64,000 bases of DNA from NCBI GenBank assembly GCA_942492375.1, contig CALOEL010000002.1, positions 62,001 through 126,000 on the forward strand. Direction: 5' to 3'. This DNA comes from JAHEAO01 sp942492375 (GTDB lineage Bacteria > Pseudomonadota > Alphaproteobacteria > Rhodobacterales > Rhodobacteraceae). Positions 45,730 through 54,207 of the stretch are shown piece after piece. The first letter of the stretch is position 1, and the number at the start of each line of letters is the position of its first letter. Under the pieces are notes generated by a model, which did no database searches, was not told the DNA's origin, and saw nothing but the letters and a program-made list of their open reading frames with translations. Position numbers and translations under genes: made by a program.

Positions 45730-46745
45730 CGCACCCCCCGCATCCGGAGCCGCTCCGGCGTGACGAGGCCGCGTGCCAGCATCGCATCGCGCAGGGTGTT
45801 GCTGATCGTGCTGGCGGGCAGGAAGCGGTCGGAGTTCACCAGCTCGGCGTAGAAATCCGCCAGGGCGTCGTCGCTGGGCCGGGGGCCGACATCGCGCTTG
45901 TGCCGCCGACCGGTGCTCCGGGACCCGGCGCGTGCTGCGACCGCCCGTGCAGCATGCCGGGCGGCGCGTTCCATGCCGCGGTCCAGCGCCTTGGGCCCGT
46001 CGGGCGGGTTGGGATGATCCCGCCTCGACTCGGTGGCGGTCTCGAGGATCCGGGCCTCGGTCAGTCCGAGGTCATCGATCCAGCGGCGCACGTGCTGGCG
46101 CGCTGGCCAGCCCTGCCACCAGGCGGGCAGGGCGGCGGCATCAAGGCCCAGCGTGTTCAGGAGCTCTGCAAAGAACCGATCAAAACCGGCCTCGCGCGCA
46201 GCCGCGCACTCCTCCTTTACTGGTTTACTTAAAGGTTCTCTTACAAGGTTAGTGTCCGGATTTCGGACACGGCTTTGGCTTTTTTCGGACACGGGTCAGG
46301 CAAAAATCCGGAGATGGCTCGTGTCCGGATTTCCGGACATGGCACATCCGTGTCCGGAATCCGGCGTTGGGTTTCAGCGGAGGGGGATCTTCTTCACGGT
46401 TGTGCAAAGCCCGCCTCCAGTTTTCGGACACTGGTTCGCGCTCCGGGCGCAAATCCCGATCCTCGAATCCCAGGATGTAGCGCGTCGGTTTCTGCCGTCT
46501 TGGGTGCACGGGATCAATGCTGGCGACACGCCGGTGCATCAACCGCAGATCGCTTCGAGCCTGGTCGAGATGCAGGTTCAGCGTCGAGATCGGCTGATCT
46601 CACGCATCCTCGGCCAGCCGCGGTCCTGCGAGGGAAAGCAGCCGAAATCCGGATTGTACCGGTCACAGAGAAACCAGAGCACGATCTTGGTCGTCGGCTT
46701 CAGCCCGCGCTGCTGGATCGCCCAGTTGGTTGCAAAATGGCTCAC
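45726..46745 (-). pseudogene. Frameshifted HTH replication-type protein (SHFATNWAIQQRGL family)
   Basis: The leftward frame starting at GTG 46745 encodes SHFATNWAIQQRGLKPTTK and TKIVLWFLCDRYNPDFGCFP, the winged-helix start of a protein common in rhodobacterial phages and plasmids. The frame breaks near 46620-46570, where several 1-2 bp insertions occur. It resumes in another frame with NLHLDQARSDLRLMHRRVAS and QKPTRYILGFEDRD, then shifts again at 46250-46292 into the C-terminal domain (FDRFFAELLNTLGLDAAALP, NSDRFLPASTISNTLRDAML) ending at 45726. An intact 188-codon piece remains at 45726-46292. The gene is either decayed or affected by sequence errors. Confidence 0.75.
46252..46431. repeat. 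Cluster of GTGTCCG/CGGACAC motifs inside the replication-type gene (iteron-like)
   Basis: At least seven copies of CGGACAC or its complement occur in 180 bp: 46252, 46264, 46286, 46321, 46334 (CGGACAT), 46350 and 46425. Two pairs form inverted repeats (46252-46270 and 46321-46340). Repeats embedded in an initiator gene are a known arrangement for phage replication origins (as in lambda O). Origin function is inference. Confidence 0.55.
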
Positions 46746-47036
46746 GAAGCGGCCCTCCGCGCTGCGGCGGTCGATGAACCCGAGACGGTCGCGTTCAGTA
46801 TGTGCAACAGGCCCAGCGCGTCGGAGCGCTCACGGCGGTCCGTGCTGATGGACTGAACAGCGCTGCAGGCCAGAACGACGAGCGTGTCCGGGCGATGAAC
46901 AACATCGGCCAGAATGCTGCGCGCCTCGATCAGCCGATCGTGGCGCCACTGTGAAGGGCTGGCGGCGCCGGCACAGATTGTCAGTCTGATGACGTGCTCG
47001 ACGGTGCGGCAGGACGTTGTGCGTCAGGCTGGTCAT
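46742..47036 (-). pseudogene. Frameshifted small prophage protein between the excisionase-like and replication-type genes
   Basis: ATG 47036 overlaps the excisionase-like stop (ATGA), but the coding signal moves to another frame after ~25 bp. A single extra C near 47010 would restore TVEHVIRLTICAGAASPSQW, RHDRLIEARSILADVVHRPD and STDRRERSDALGLLHILNAT, ending at TGA 46742. The intact product would be ~97 residues; its function is unknown. The stop overlaps the GTG start of the replication-type gene. Confidence 0.6.
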
Positions 47037-47278
47037 TTCCGCCCTCCCGCTTTCGTCGCCCGCGGCATCTCCTGCGCGGCCAGCCAGTCCTGCACAGCCC
47101 GGCGCCGGTAGAGCACTTTGCGTCCGGCCCGCACGCAGGGCGGGCCGAAGCGCCGCGCCTCCCAGCGCCCGAGCGTGTCGACGGTCAGGCTCAGTTCTTC
47201 AGCAAGGTCTTTCCGGCTGATCCAGCCTGCCAGCAGGGTAGGGTCGGTGGCATCAATTTTTGCATTGGGTTGAAACAT
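47033..47278 (-). CDS. Excisionase-like HTH protein (MerR/HTH_17 type)
   Basis: 81 residues from ATG 47278, with GGAGGA at a good distance upstream. GWISRKDLAEELSLTVDTLG, RWEARRFGPPCVRAGRKVLY and RRRAVQDWLAAQ form a winged helix of the AlpA/Xis kind. It probably binds near the attachment site or an early promoter, and may direct excision with the integrase at 48359-49605. A copy of a 27-bp repeat lies ~65 bp upstream; the other copy is upstream of the integrase. Confidence 0.8.
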   Translation of the reverse strand: MFQPNAKIDATDPTLLAGWISRKDLAEELSLTVDTLGRWEARRFGPPCVRAGRKVLYRRRAVQDWLAAQEMPRATKAGGRK

Positions 47279-47733
47279 CTTTGTCCTCCGAGTTGCCGCC
47301 CAGCGCGGGCGGATGTCGGTGAACAGCAGAAGCAGATGACAAGGGGTGGCGGGGTGGCGCAGGGTGGCGGTCATTCGCCACCACCGATGCCACCCCTTTT
47401 TTATTGAAGGTTCTAAATGGGCGCTGCGGGACCCGGCCGAGGCGGCGGCAGCGCGCTGCACGCTGCGTCAAGCAAAGAGTCGGATTGCGCGCCTGTCGTG
47501 GCCGGAGATTCACATCCTCCGGGCGAGTCGTCGCAGAAGTTGACAGGAATGAAGGAGGCAGAGATGGCCGAGATCTTTTTTGAACTGCGCCTGATCTTTC
47601 CCCTGCCGCCCGCCGTCGCGGAGATCCCCCGCGGCTGACCCCCCCCATCGTCCGACTGCCAGGCCAGAGGCTGCCTCCATCCGGAGCGCGGTGCGGTGGC
47701 CTGTTTCAAAAAATCAATAAAAGGAGCTGAGGC
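47279..47733. other. Intergenic control region between the excisionase-like gene and the rightward hypothetical gene
   Basis: 455 bp. It contains the 27-bp GGGGTGGC-rich repeat (47343-47369) and an adjoining inverted repeat GGTGGCG (47363-47369)/CGCCACC (47376-47382). It is divergent between two genes, so two promoters are expected. A 73-codon rightward frame (47417-47638) is not convincing. Confidence 0.5.
47343..47369. repeat. 27-bp direct repeat, copy 1 (upstream of the excisionase-like gene)
   Basis: Two tandem GGGGTGGC units followed by GCAGGGTGGCG, identical to 49708-49734. It is followed by an inverted half-site CGCCACC at 47376. It is likely a binding site for an element-encoded regulator. 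Confidence 0.65.
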
Positions 47734-48332
47734 ATGGCATTGCCACCCCGCGTCTATTTTACTTTGTACGAAGCCGCCGCGCGCTGGGACTGCACGTTGG
47801 CCGATATCGCCGGCTGGGCCTCGGTCGGGCGGTTCGACATCGTCACCGCCATCGCCCCGGTCACGTCAGGGCTGCAGATCGTGGCCGGATATGTTGTCGT
47901 CTCTGTCACGGATATCCTGCAGATGTTCCGGCGTTGCGGAACCGGGCCGACCAGAAGCCTGCTGCGGCGGGTGCGGCCGAAGGATCAGGACGAGTGGATC
48001 ATGATCGCGGACCCGGCCGACCGCATCGAGGTCACGCTGGCGGACCTGCTGATCATGGCCGAGGATGTGCGCCGCTTCGAGGCGGATTGCGATCTCCTGC
48101 GCCGCCCGGCCTCCCATATCGGCTCAACAGCGCGCTATGACTGGGACGGAATGTATATCGCCCTGATTCTGCGGGTCCACGATCAGGGCGTGCCGGAAAC
48201 GCAAGCCGAATGGGTCGGCGAGGTGCAGGACTGGTTTGTCGACAGCATCCGAAGACCGGCGAGGTGCCGGATGAACGCACGATCCGGCGTCGGCTCACGC
48301 CGATCTGGAAGGCGCTGCGGGGATCGAGTTGA
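47734..48332 (+). pseudogene. Integrase-adjacent protein of unknown function, single frameshift near its end
   Basis: The frame from ATG 47734 (MALPPRVYFTLYEAAARWDC, TLADIAGWASVGRFDIVTAI, then RIEVTLADLLIMAEDVRRFE) is good to about residue 172. At ~48249 one base is missing: the other frame continues as KTGEVPDERTIRRRLTPIWK and ends at TGA 48330-48332. The intact protein would be ~199 residues. The apparent extension of the original frame to 48831 is antisense to the integrase and not real. It is tail-to-tail with the integrase (27-bp gap). The function is unknown; an N-terminal DNA-binding fold is possible. Confidence 0.7.
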
Positions 48333-48358
48333 GATTCCGCTCTGGCGCGCGCGGAGGC

Positions 48359-49605
48359 TCAGGCCGACTTCCGCGCCCCCTCGGCATCGTGCACTAGTTT
48401 CGGCCCGGGCCGGAGAGCGCAGGCCACCGCAGCGACGCCAGCGCGCAGGGGCGAGTCCATCAGGTGGGCATAGCGCTGGGTGGTCTGCATCTGGCTGTGA
48501 CCCAAGCAGCTTGCCGATCATTTCAAGCGACGCGCCGCCGCTGACCAGCAGCGAGGCAAAGGTGTGGCGCAGGTCGTGGATCCGGACATCGGGGATTCCG
48601 ACCACCTTCTGGATGCCGCGCCAGAAGCGGCGGATTTCCTTGACCGGCTGGCCGGGCACATCGCCGGGAAATAGCAAGGGGCAGCCGCGCGGCACCAGGA
48701 GTTGGCGCTGGCGCACGATCGCGGCCGCCTCGTCGGAGATCGGCAGGCGGTGGATCTTGCGCTGCTTGGTCATGCTGGCGGGTTTTGACCAGCTCAGATG
48801 CTCGAGGTTGAAATGCTCAAAGCGCGCCTGACGCACCTCGCCGAGGCGCGCGCCGGTCAGCATGCAGAGGCGGATGATGTCGGCCGCGCGCCGATCCTCG
48901 GCGGCCTCCAGCGCTTCGGCCAGCTTGCGGATTTCCTCGTGCGACAGGAAGCGTTCCCGCGGGTTCTCGATCCGGCGGCGAAAGCCCGAGGCCGGGTTGG
49001 ATTCGCACCAGCCCCAGCTCTCGGCATAGGTGAACATCTTGCGCAGCACTTCACCGATACGATTGGCCCGCACCGGGGTGGGTTTGGCCCCCTGCAGCTT
49101 GCGCGCCCGGTTGTTGGGTTTGGCCTTCGAGGGGCGCGACCGGCCTGCGGCGATCCGGTTGAGCAGCTTCTCCACGTCAAAGGGCGTGATCTCGGTCACC
49201 AGCCTGTTGCCCCAGTCCGGCGCCACCATCTTCGTCAGCATCGACTTCTGATCCGAGGCGTTGAGGGCAGACAGGTGCGGCAGGTGGACCTCGGTGTAGC
49301 GCGCGATCAGGTCCTTGAACCGCGGTGCCTCGCGGCCGAGTTCCTTCTGGCCCAGCGGATCAGGTCGGCCCCGGCATCGATCTCACGCCGCAGCTCCTTG
49401 TGCCCGCTCGCGCGCTGCCGTCGTCGACCATTCCGGCCAGCGCCCGATGGTCATCCGCCGCTGCCGCCCGGCATGGCGGTAGTCAATGGTGAAGGCCCGG
49501 TTGCCGGACCGGTAGATGCAGACCGCGAACCCCGCACACCTCGGTGTCGAAGATCTGGTAGTCCCGCCCCTCGGCCGGTTCGGCCTCGCGGACGCGATTT
49601 CTCAT
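48359..49605 (-). pseudogene. Tyrosine recombinase (phage integrase), frameshifted
   Basis: The leftward reading gives an Arm/DUF4102-type start (MRNRVREAEPAEGRDYQIFD at ATG 49605), a core-binding domain (LVTEITPFDVEKLLNRIAAG) and a catalytic domain with Arg in LTGARLGEVR and HDLRHTFASLLVSGG (His-x-x-Arg). One extra base near 48505 moves the catalytic Tyr segment (TTQRYAHLMDSPLRAGVAAV) into another frame ending at 48359. Further small indels lie at ~49535, ~49400 and ~49350. If real, the integrase lacks its Tyr in frame and the element cannot excise by itself. Confidence 0.82.
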
Positions 49606-49871
49606 TCAATCGCAATCTCGGTTGACCATGCAACTCACCCTCCATGTTCACGTCGTCCCTGACATGAGGCGTAGATTTGCGCCTTTATCAAGTGATGCAT
49701 GGCAGCAGGGGTGGCGGGGTGGCGCAGGGTGGCGATGAAGGGGTAGGGGTGTGCCACCTTGGGGAAAAGGGAGTGTACCAGCCGCGGGGGCGTAGGACGG
49801 GCATCAGCTGACGTCAACGATGAGCTGGAAGCGGCGAGGCAACGTAATGCGCAAGTCGGCATCTTGGTGCG
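49606..49871. other. Region upstream of the integrase gene
   Basis: 266 bp with no gene seen. It contains the second 27-bp repeat copy (49708-49734) about 100 bp upstream of the integrase start. It leads into the guanine-rich tract at 49905-50095. Confidence 0.5.
49708..49734. repeat. 27-bp direct repeat, copy 2 (upstream of the integrase)
   Basis: Identical to 47343-47369. A GCCACC half-site follows at about 49753. Both copies precede leftward genes of the integration module. Confidence 0.65.
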
Positions 49872-51194
49872 TTGCTGCTCTCTGGTTGGGTTTGTAAAGG
49901 AAAGGGAAAAACGGGGGGGGGGGCAGGCCGGTGGCGGGTGGTTGAAGGGGTGAAGTTGACCTTAGGGTGGGATTGGGGTTGGGTTCGGTGGGTTGGTCGG
50001 GGGTTGGGCTGGGGTGGTGTGCTGGGCGGGGGGGCATGGCGGCGGCGCGGGGGGAAGAGAGGCGGCGGGGTGGGGGCGGGGGGGGGTGAGGGGCTTCGCG
50101 GCGGGCTCGCGACGGTTTATCTCCGCACCTATATCGACCAAGATGCTTTCGCGGCCGAGCCTAATAGCGGTCACTTCGCGACCGCTGATCTGCTGCTTAC
50201 CGGCGCGATTACGACCGCTGTCTCGACAAATGTTGATACCCTGATCGAGACCGCCGGTAACATGCTGTTCGGCCGAGTTGGCGCTGGTGTGAGCCGGGCG
50301 CACGTTGCTGGGCTGGCGCCAAGTATATCCCCGCTTCTGAAAATTCACGGCTGCTGGTCCGATCCACCCTGTACGGTTTGGGCCGCTAGCCAAGTGGAGG
50401 CCGAACCGATCAGGACGCGGATCGAGGAATGCGGCGCTTGGTTAACCAACCGGCTTCTCGACCGCGACATCGTGATTGTCGGCTATTGGACGGATTGGGA
50501 CTATCTTAACCAGTTGCTCGAGATGTCGCTCGGAGCGGTCAATCCGAGCCGCGTCATCGTGGTAGATCCGTGCGAGACCGCGAGCTTCGCGACGAAGGCG
50601 CCAGCGCTGTTTGAGCTCGGACAGCGCGCCACCCAAGAATTCTGCCATATCCGTAGTTCCGGAGACATCTTCCTCGACATGCTCCGGGTCAATTTCTCGC
50701 GCGCGTACGTCCGACGAATCCTCCACGCGGGCGTCGCGACCTATACTGCGCATGCCGGTGCCAATCCCGACGATGCCTGGCTCGAACCCGCTTCGACCGA
50801 TGCCGAAGTGCTGTGGCGGATTCGCCGCGACCTCGAAGGGCGCAATCCGAACGAGCCCGCCAAAGCGCGGGTGCCGATTGAGGAACCATTGCTCGGGATG
50901 ACGCTACTGCAGCTCCAGGCGCGAGGCGCTGTCGCCGACGGCAATTACTGGAACCTGGGTGGAAAACGTGTAAGGGTGCTGCGCACGGCCAATCGCCCGC
51001 TGCATGAGGTAGAGGCTGCGTTCGCCCGCGAAACTGCGCCGGCCGTCGCCCCGGAATACGTGATCGCGGTCGGCGCCGAGACTTTGCCCTTACCACCAAG
51101 CATAGCGCGCGGGAGCGGAACCGGCTCCATAGCACGCGGAATTACCGGTCGCTGGTTGTCCCGGACCGACGCCGTAGAGGAGCTTGGCCTGTGA
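49872..51194 (+). CDS. SIR2-like effector protein of a three-gene defence-type locus; N-terminus unreliable
   Basis: The frame is open from ATG 49872 (440 codons), but coding character begins only at ~50100; the first ~75 codons fall in a guanine-rich tract. From there SIR2 motifs are visible: AVSTNVDTLIETAG (Asn120, Asp122) and LLKIHGCWSDPP (catalytic-type His159), then DRDIVIVGYWTDWDYLNQLL. The N-terminal GAGxS NAD-binding loop expected before these is missing or garbled. The C-terminal ~150 residues are a separate domain (MTLLQLQARGAVADGNYWNL). SIR2 domains in phage defence degrade NAD+. The stop overlaps the next gene (GTGA). Confidence 0.7.
   Translation: MLLSGWVCKGKGKTGGGAGRWRVVEGVKLTLGWDWGWVRWVGRGLGWGGVLGGGAWRRRGGKRGGGVGAGGGEGLRGGLATVYLRTYIDQDAFAAEPNSGHFATADLLLTGAITTAVSTNVDTLIETAGNMLFGRVGAGVSRAHVAGLAPSISPLLKIHGCWSDPPCTVWAASQVEAEPIRTRIEECGAWLTNRLLDRDIVIVGYWTDWDYLNQLLEMSLGAVNPSRVIVVDPCETASFATKAPALFELGQRATQEFCHIRSSGDIFLDMLRVNFSRAYVRRILHAGVATYTAHAGANPDDAWLEPASTDAEVLWRIRRDLEGRNPNEPAKARVPIEEPLLGMTLLQLQARGAVADGNYWNLGGKRVRVLRTANRPLHEVEAAFARETAPAVAPEYVIAVGAETLPLPPSIARGSGTGSIARGITGRWLSRTDAVEELGL
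49905..50095 (+). repeat. Guanine-rich low-complexity tract
   Basis: About 190 bp of almost C-free, G-run sequence on the plus strand (runs of 7-11 G at several places). It could form G-quadruplexes, or it may be a sequencing or assembly artefact. It replaces the expected 5' part of the SIR2-like gene. Confidence 0.8.
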
Positions 51195-51727
51195 CAGGGA
51201 TCATTGGAATTGTACAGGAACAGCTTGTCGAAGGCGGCTATTCTGTCGGGACGACGGACGATCGCGACGGTCCGGTCTTGCTGTTTGAGAATGACTCGAT
51301 CCTCGGCTTCGTGATTTGTTTTCCTGATGCCGCAAGCTTGCTTGAGCAATGGCAGGCAGCTAGCCAGCGCGTGCTCAAGAACGCACAGCTCGCGTTGCGA
51401 CGTGCCGAAGGCAAGGCTTGGAACGCTTATCTCGTCGTTCTGGCGGAAGCGCAGGGCGACTATGGTGAAAACGTCATGCTCGGGGGGATCGAGGAGGACC
51501 TTGTTGGGACGCGCAAGATCGCGAGGGCCGGCGTCGCCGATTCCACGGACGTTCGCGCCGCGCTGCTGCCGCTGCTTGCCATTCAGAATGCCCCGCGACT
51601 TGAGGCGGTGGACTTGCCGGCGGAGATCCGCTTGAGAACTACGGAACTGCCGAGCGAGCTAATTGATGGCTTCCTGGGCGGCGTCTCAGAAAGCACCCTC
51701 CTCCAGCTGTTGGAGGAGGGTAAATGA
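51191..51727 (+). CDS. Small middle-component protein of the SIR2/ATPase locus
   Basis: 178 residues from GTG 51191, overlapping both neighbours by 4 bp. The N-terminal half looks like a nuclease- or REase-fold-like alpha/beta domain without clear catalytic residues (DDRDGPVLLFENDSILGFVI, KAWNAYLVVLAEAQGDYGEN). The C-terminal half is helical (LPSELIDGFLGGVSESTLLQ). In ABC-3C systems a small middle component of this kind sits between effector and ATPase genes; that identity is inferred from order and size. Confidence 0.75.
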   Translation: MTGIIGIVQEQLVEGGYSVGTTDDRDGPVLLFENDSILGFVICFPDAASLLEQWQAASQRVLKNAQLALRRAEGKAWNAYLVVLAEAQGDYGENVMLGGIEEDLVGTRKIARAGVADSTDVRAALLPLLAIQNAPRLEAVDLPAEIRLRTTELPSELIDGFLGGVSESTLLQLLEEGK

Positions 51728-53742
51728 GGCTCGCCTATGTCTACGTCTGCGGCTTTCGCGGCTACCAGAAGCCGGTCCGCATCGACTTTTCAGACAGCTT
51801 TACAATCATCGACGGTCGCAACGGCGTCGGCAAGAGTACGATCTTCGATGCAGTCGAGTTCGCGCTGACCGGCACGATCAGCAAATATCTCGACGCTAAA
51901 TCGGGCCGCGAGTCCGTGGCGGACTATCTGTGGTGGGCTGGTGAAGGCGACACGCTGGCCGACCGCTTTGTGGAAGTCGGCTTTCGAGACGGGGACGGAA
52001 CGGTCGCGATCCGCCGTACCCCGATCGGCAGCGAGACCATTGATACTGACCCGTTGCAAGCCCGGCTGATCGATCCCGCGTTTGCGCCGAAGCTGCCGAT
52101 GGCGCAGCTGTGCGCGTCAACAATCATCCGCGATGAACACATCGCCCGGCTGAGCCTCGATCTAAAGGAGGGAGATCGATTCGCGTTGCTGCGTGACGCG
52201 ATCGGTGCGGCAGACGCGGAGAACTGGATCGAGCGAGCGCGAGCGCTCGCCGGGGCTACCTCGGCCCGCGTTAAGAGCACGGCCGCTGAGGCTGAGCAGG
52301 CTGGTCAAAACCTTGCCAATGCCTTACGCCAAATTGACCAAGCGCGGGCCGCACTTCCGGCCGAGTCGCTGGTGAGCCAAGCTGCTGCGCGCCTTCGGGA
52401 CAGCTTGCGAACTACCGGTTCGCCTGATCAGCTGCCAGATATTGCGCGCCGGCGCTTGGCGGTGATTGCGACACAGCTCGACACTTTGGGTCCACTCGCC
52501 CAGCGGTTCAATGAAATCGAACGGCTGAGAGCGACCCTCCCCGTTCTCGACGAGCGCGTGGAGAATGCGAGCGCCGCTGTGGCACGCGCACGGACCGTTA
52601 TGGATGAAAGCACCGCCGCTGCGGCAAAGGCACCGATTTCGACCGCGCTCAGCGAACAGGCGCGCCAGCTCGAATCGTTGGTTAATCTCGGTCGCGGCCT
52701 CGGGCTGCGGGACGGCCATTGCCCCTTATGCGAAAGCGAAATCAGCCATGATCAATTTGGTCATGGGCTGGAGACCGCTTTGACCGTTGCTAGGCAGCTA
52801 GACGCGCAGGCCGTCGAGCAGGCCGAGAAAGAGCGGGCGCGAGACACCGCCAAAGCGGAACTTGCTGCAGCTGAACAAACGCACCAAACAAGCCTTGCCC
52901 AGCGCGACGCCGCCAAAGGACAGGTAGTCGATTTCGACCACCATCTAGCGGCGCAATCACTCGTGGGCGCCAGTCTGGCCGACATAGAGCGCAGATTGTC
53001 CACGCTCGATATGGAGCGGCAGACAGTCTCGGCAGACCTGCGCCTCATCGACACGATATCGCTCGACCGCGCGATTGCGCGAGCCACCAACGATCAGGAG
53101 GCCGCCAAGAAGCAGATTGCGCGCGTCGAAGCGCGGCTCGGCCGGGCGCGGCTCGCAGAGACGCGCGCCAAAGCGATTTACGATGCCGCCCGGCGCTCCG
53201 CGGCCGAAACGCTGGACCAGCAACTCGACAGGGTCTTACCGCTAATGTCCGAGCTCTATAAGCGGCTCCGGCCCCACCCGGTCTGGAGCGATATCGAGTA
53301 TAGCGTTCGCGGCGATGTGCAGCGCTTCCTGAAGCTTCAGGTCGGCGGCGACGTCAACCCGCAGTTCGTGTTCTCGAGCGGACAGCGCCGTGCGACAGGC
53401 CTAGCCTTCCTTCTGTCGGTGAACCTTTCAATAACCTGGAGCCGGTGGCGCAGCATCCTGCTCGACGACCCGGTGCAGCACATCGATGATTTTCGTACCG
53501 TGCATCTCGCCGAGGTGCTCGCCCACCTTTGCCAATCCGGCCGACAGATCGTCTGCGCGGTCGAGGATAGCGCGCTTGCCGATCTCATGTGTCGCAGGTT
53601 GCCGACGTCGGAAGTCGCCCCGGGCAAGCACGTGACGCTCGGCACCGACCGTGAAGGGGCGCTTGCGCTCGCGCATGAGCGGGAGATCGCGCCTTTGAAC
53701 CGCCGCGCGCTGGTGCTTCCCGGACACACGCGCAGCGCTTGA
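51724..53742 (+). CDS. SMC/Rad50-like ABC ATPase of the SIR2-containing locus
   Basis: 672 residues. Walker A FTIIDGRNGVGKSTIFDAVE (GRNGVGKST 31-39), a long coiled coil (~165-500) with a zinc-hook-like CPLCESEI at 333-340, the ABC signature FSSGQRRATG (550-559), and Walker B RSILLDDPVQHIDD (577-589) followed by an H-loop-like VCAVEDSALADL. This is the RecF/SMC-type sensor ATPase plan, with a short coiled coil. It is coupled to the upstream gene (ATGA overlap). It would sense phage DNA structures and activate the SIR2 effector (inference from ABC-3C-type systems). The frame is fully intact. Confidence 0.9.
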   Translation: MRLAYVYVCGFRGYQKPVRIDFSDSFTIIDGRNGVGKSTIFDAVEFALTGTISKYLDAKSGRESVADYLWWAGEGDTLADRFVEVGFRDGDGTVAIRRTPIGSETIDTDPLQARLIDPAFAPKLPMAQLCASTIIRDEHIARLSLDLKEGDRFALLRDAIGAADAENWIERARALAGATSARVKSTAAEAEQAGQNLANALRQIDQARAALPAESLVSQAAARLRDSLRTTGSPDQLPDIARRRLAVIATQLDTLGPLAQRFNEIERLRATLPVLDERVENASAAVARARTVMDESTAAAAKAPISTALSEQARQLESLVNLGRGLGLRDGHCPLCESEISHDQFGHGLETALTVARQLDAQAVEQAEKERARDTAKAELAAAEQTHQTSLAQRDAAKGQVVDFDHHLAAQSLVGASLADIERRLSTLDMERQTVSADLRLIDTISLDRAIARATNDQEAAKKQIARVEARLGRARLAETRAKAIYDAARRSAAETLDQQLDRVLPLMSELYKRLRPHPVWSDIEYSVRGDVQRFLKLQVGGDVNPQFVFSSGQRRATGLAFLLSVNLSITWSRWRSILLDDPVQHIDDFRTVHLAEVLAHLCQSGRQIVCAVEDSALADLMCRRLPTSEVAPGKHVTLGTDREGALALAHEREIAPLNRRALVLPGHTRSA

Positions 53743-54036
53743 AAACCGTATCGAGAAATCCCGGCGATAAGAGCAGGACTCGGCAACTCGCCCCGCCGCG
53801 TTCCCGGGAGCGTCGAGCTGCGCGCGCGTTCGCCCGGGCTCGGATACCGCGCATTCGCTGATTATGGTTGTCGGTCGGCACCTCAACGCCACCTCAACCC
53901 GCGAACGCCGTTTTGGTGCGGTCGGTGACGGCGAAAGCAGAACTATGCCGACCTTTGTCGGGATGGGAAATGCGCGAATTCAAAGGGTTGGCGTGTAAGT
54001 GATTGTCTGTGATAAGTTATTGCAATCGCTAAGGTT

Positions 54037-54085
54037 TCGGCTCATAACCTGAAGGTCGTAGGTTCAAATCCTACTCCCGCAACCA
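54037..54085 (+). tRNA. 3' half of an initiator tRNA-fMet gene (possible attachment-site remnant)
   Basis: From the anticodon loop CTCATAA the sequence follows initiator tRNA to the end: AACCTGAAGGTCGTAGGTTC, then AAATCCTACTCCCGCAACCA with a TTC-AA T-loop and encoded CCA. The acceptor 5' strand and D-arm are absent upstream. Such 3' fragments are what integration into a tRNA gene leaves at one element end. The intact partner copy, expected at the left end of the element, is not in this window. Confidence 0.75.
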
Positions 54086-54156
54086 AAAATATAAACTAAT
54101 CACAATAACTTACCAACTACCTCGGGCGGTAGTTTGCGTTTCTTTTTTGGCTTTGG

Positions 54157-54178
54157 AAGCACTGTGAAAGCACTGTGA
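54157..54178 (+). repeat. Tandem 11-bp repeat
   Basis: AAGCACTGTGA occurs twice in direct succession and is followed by a partial third unit. It lies just beyond the tRNA fragment. No function is evident. Confidence 0.6.
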
Positions 54179-54207
54179 AAGCAGGCAGAGCGCTTTCTGC
54201 GGCCTCG

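Noticed and set aside
47417..47638. Rightward 73-codon frame upstream of 47734
   Set aside because: No convincing ribosome site, low-complexity start and no family resemblance; the region has operator-like repeats.
48333..48831. Extension of the rightward gene at 47734 beyond its frameshift
   Set aside because: The reading becomes antisense to the integrase after the lost base at ~48249; the native C-terminus ends at 48332 in another frame.
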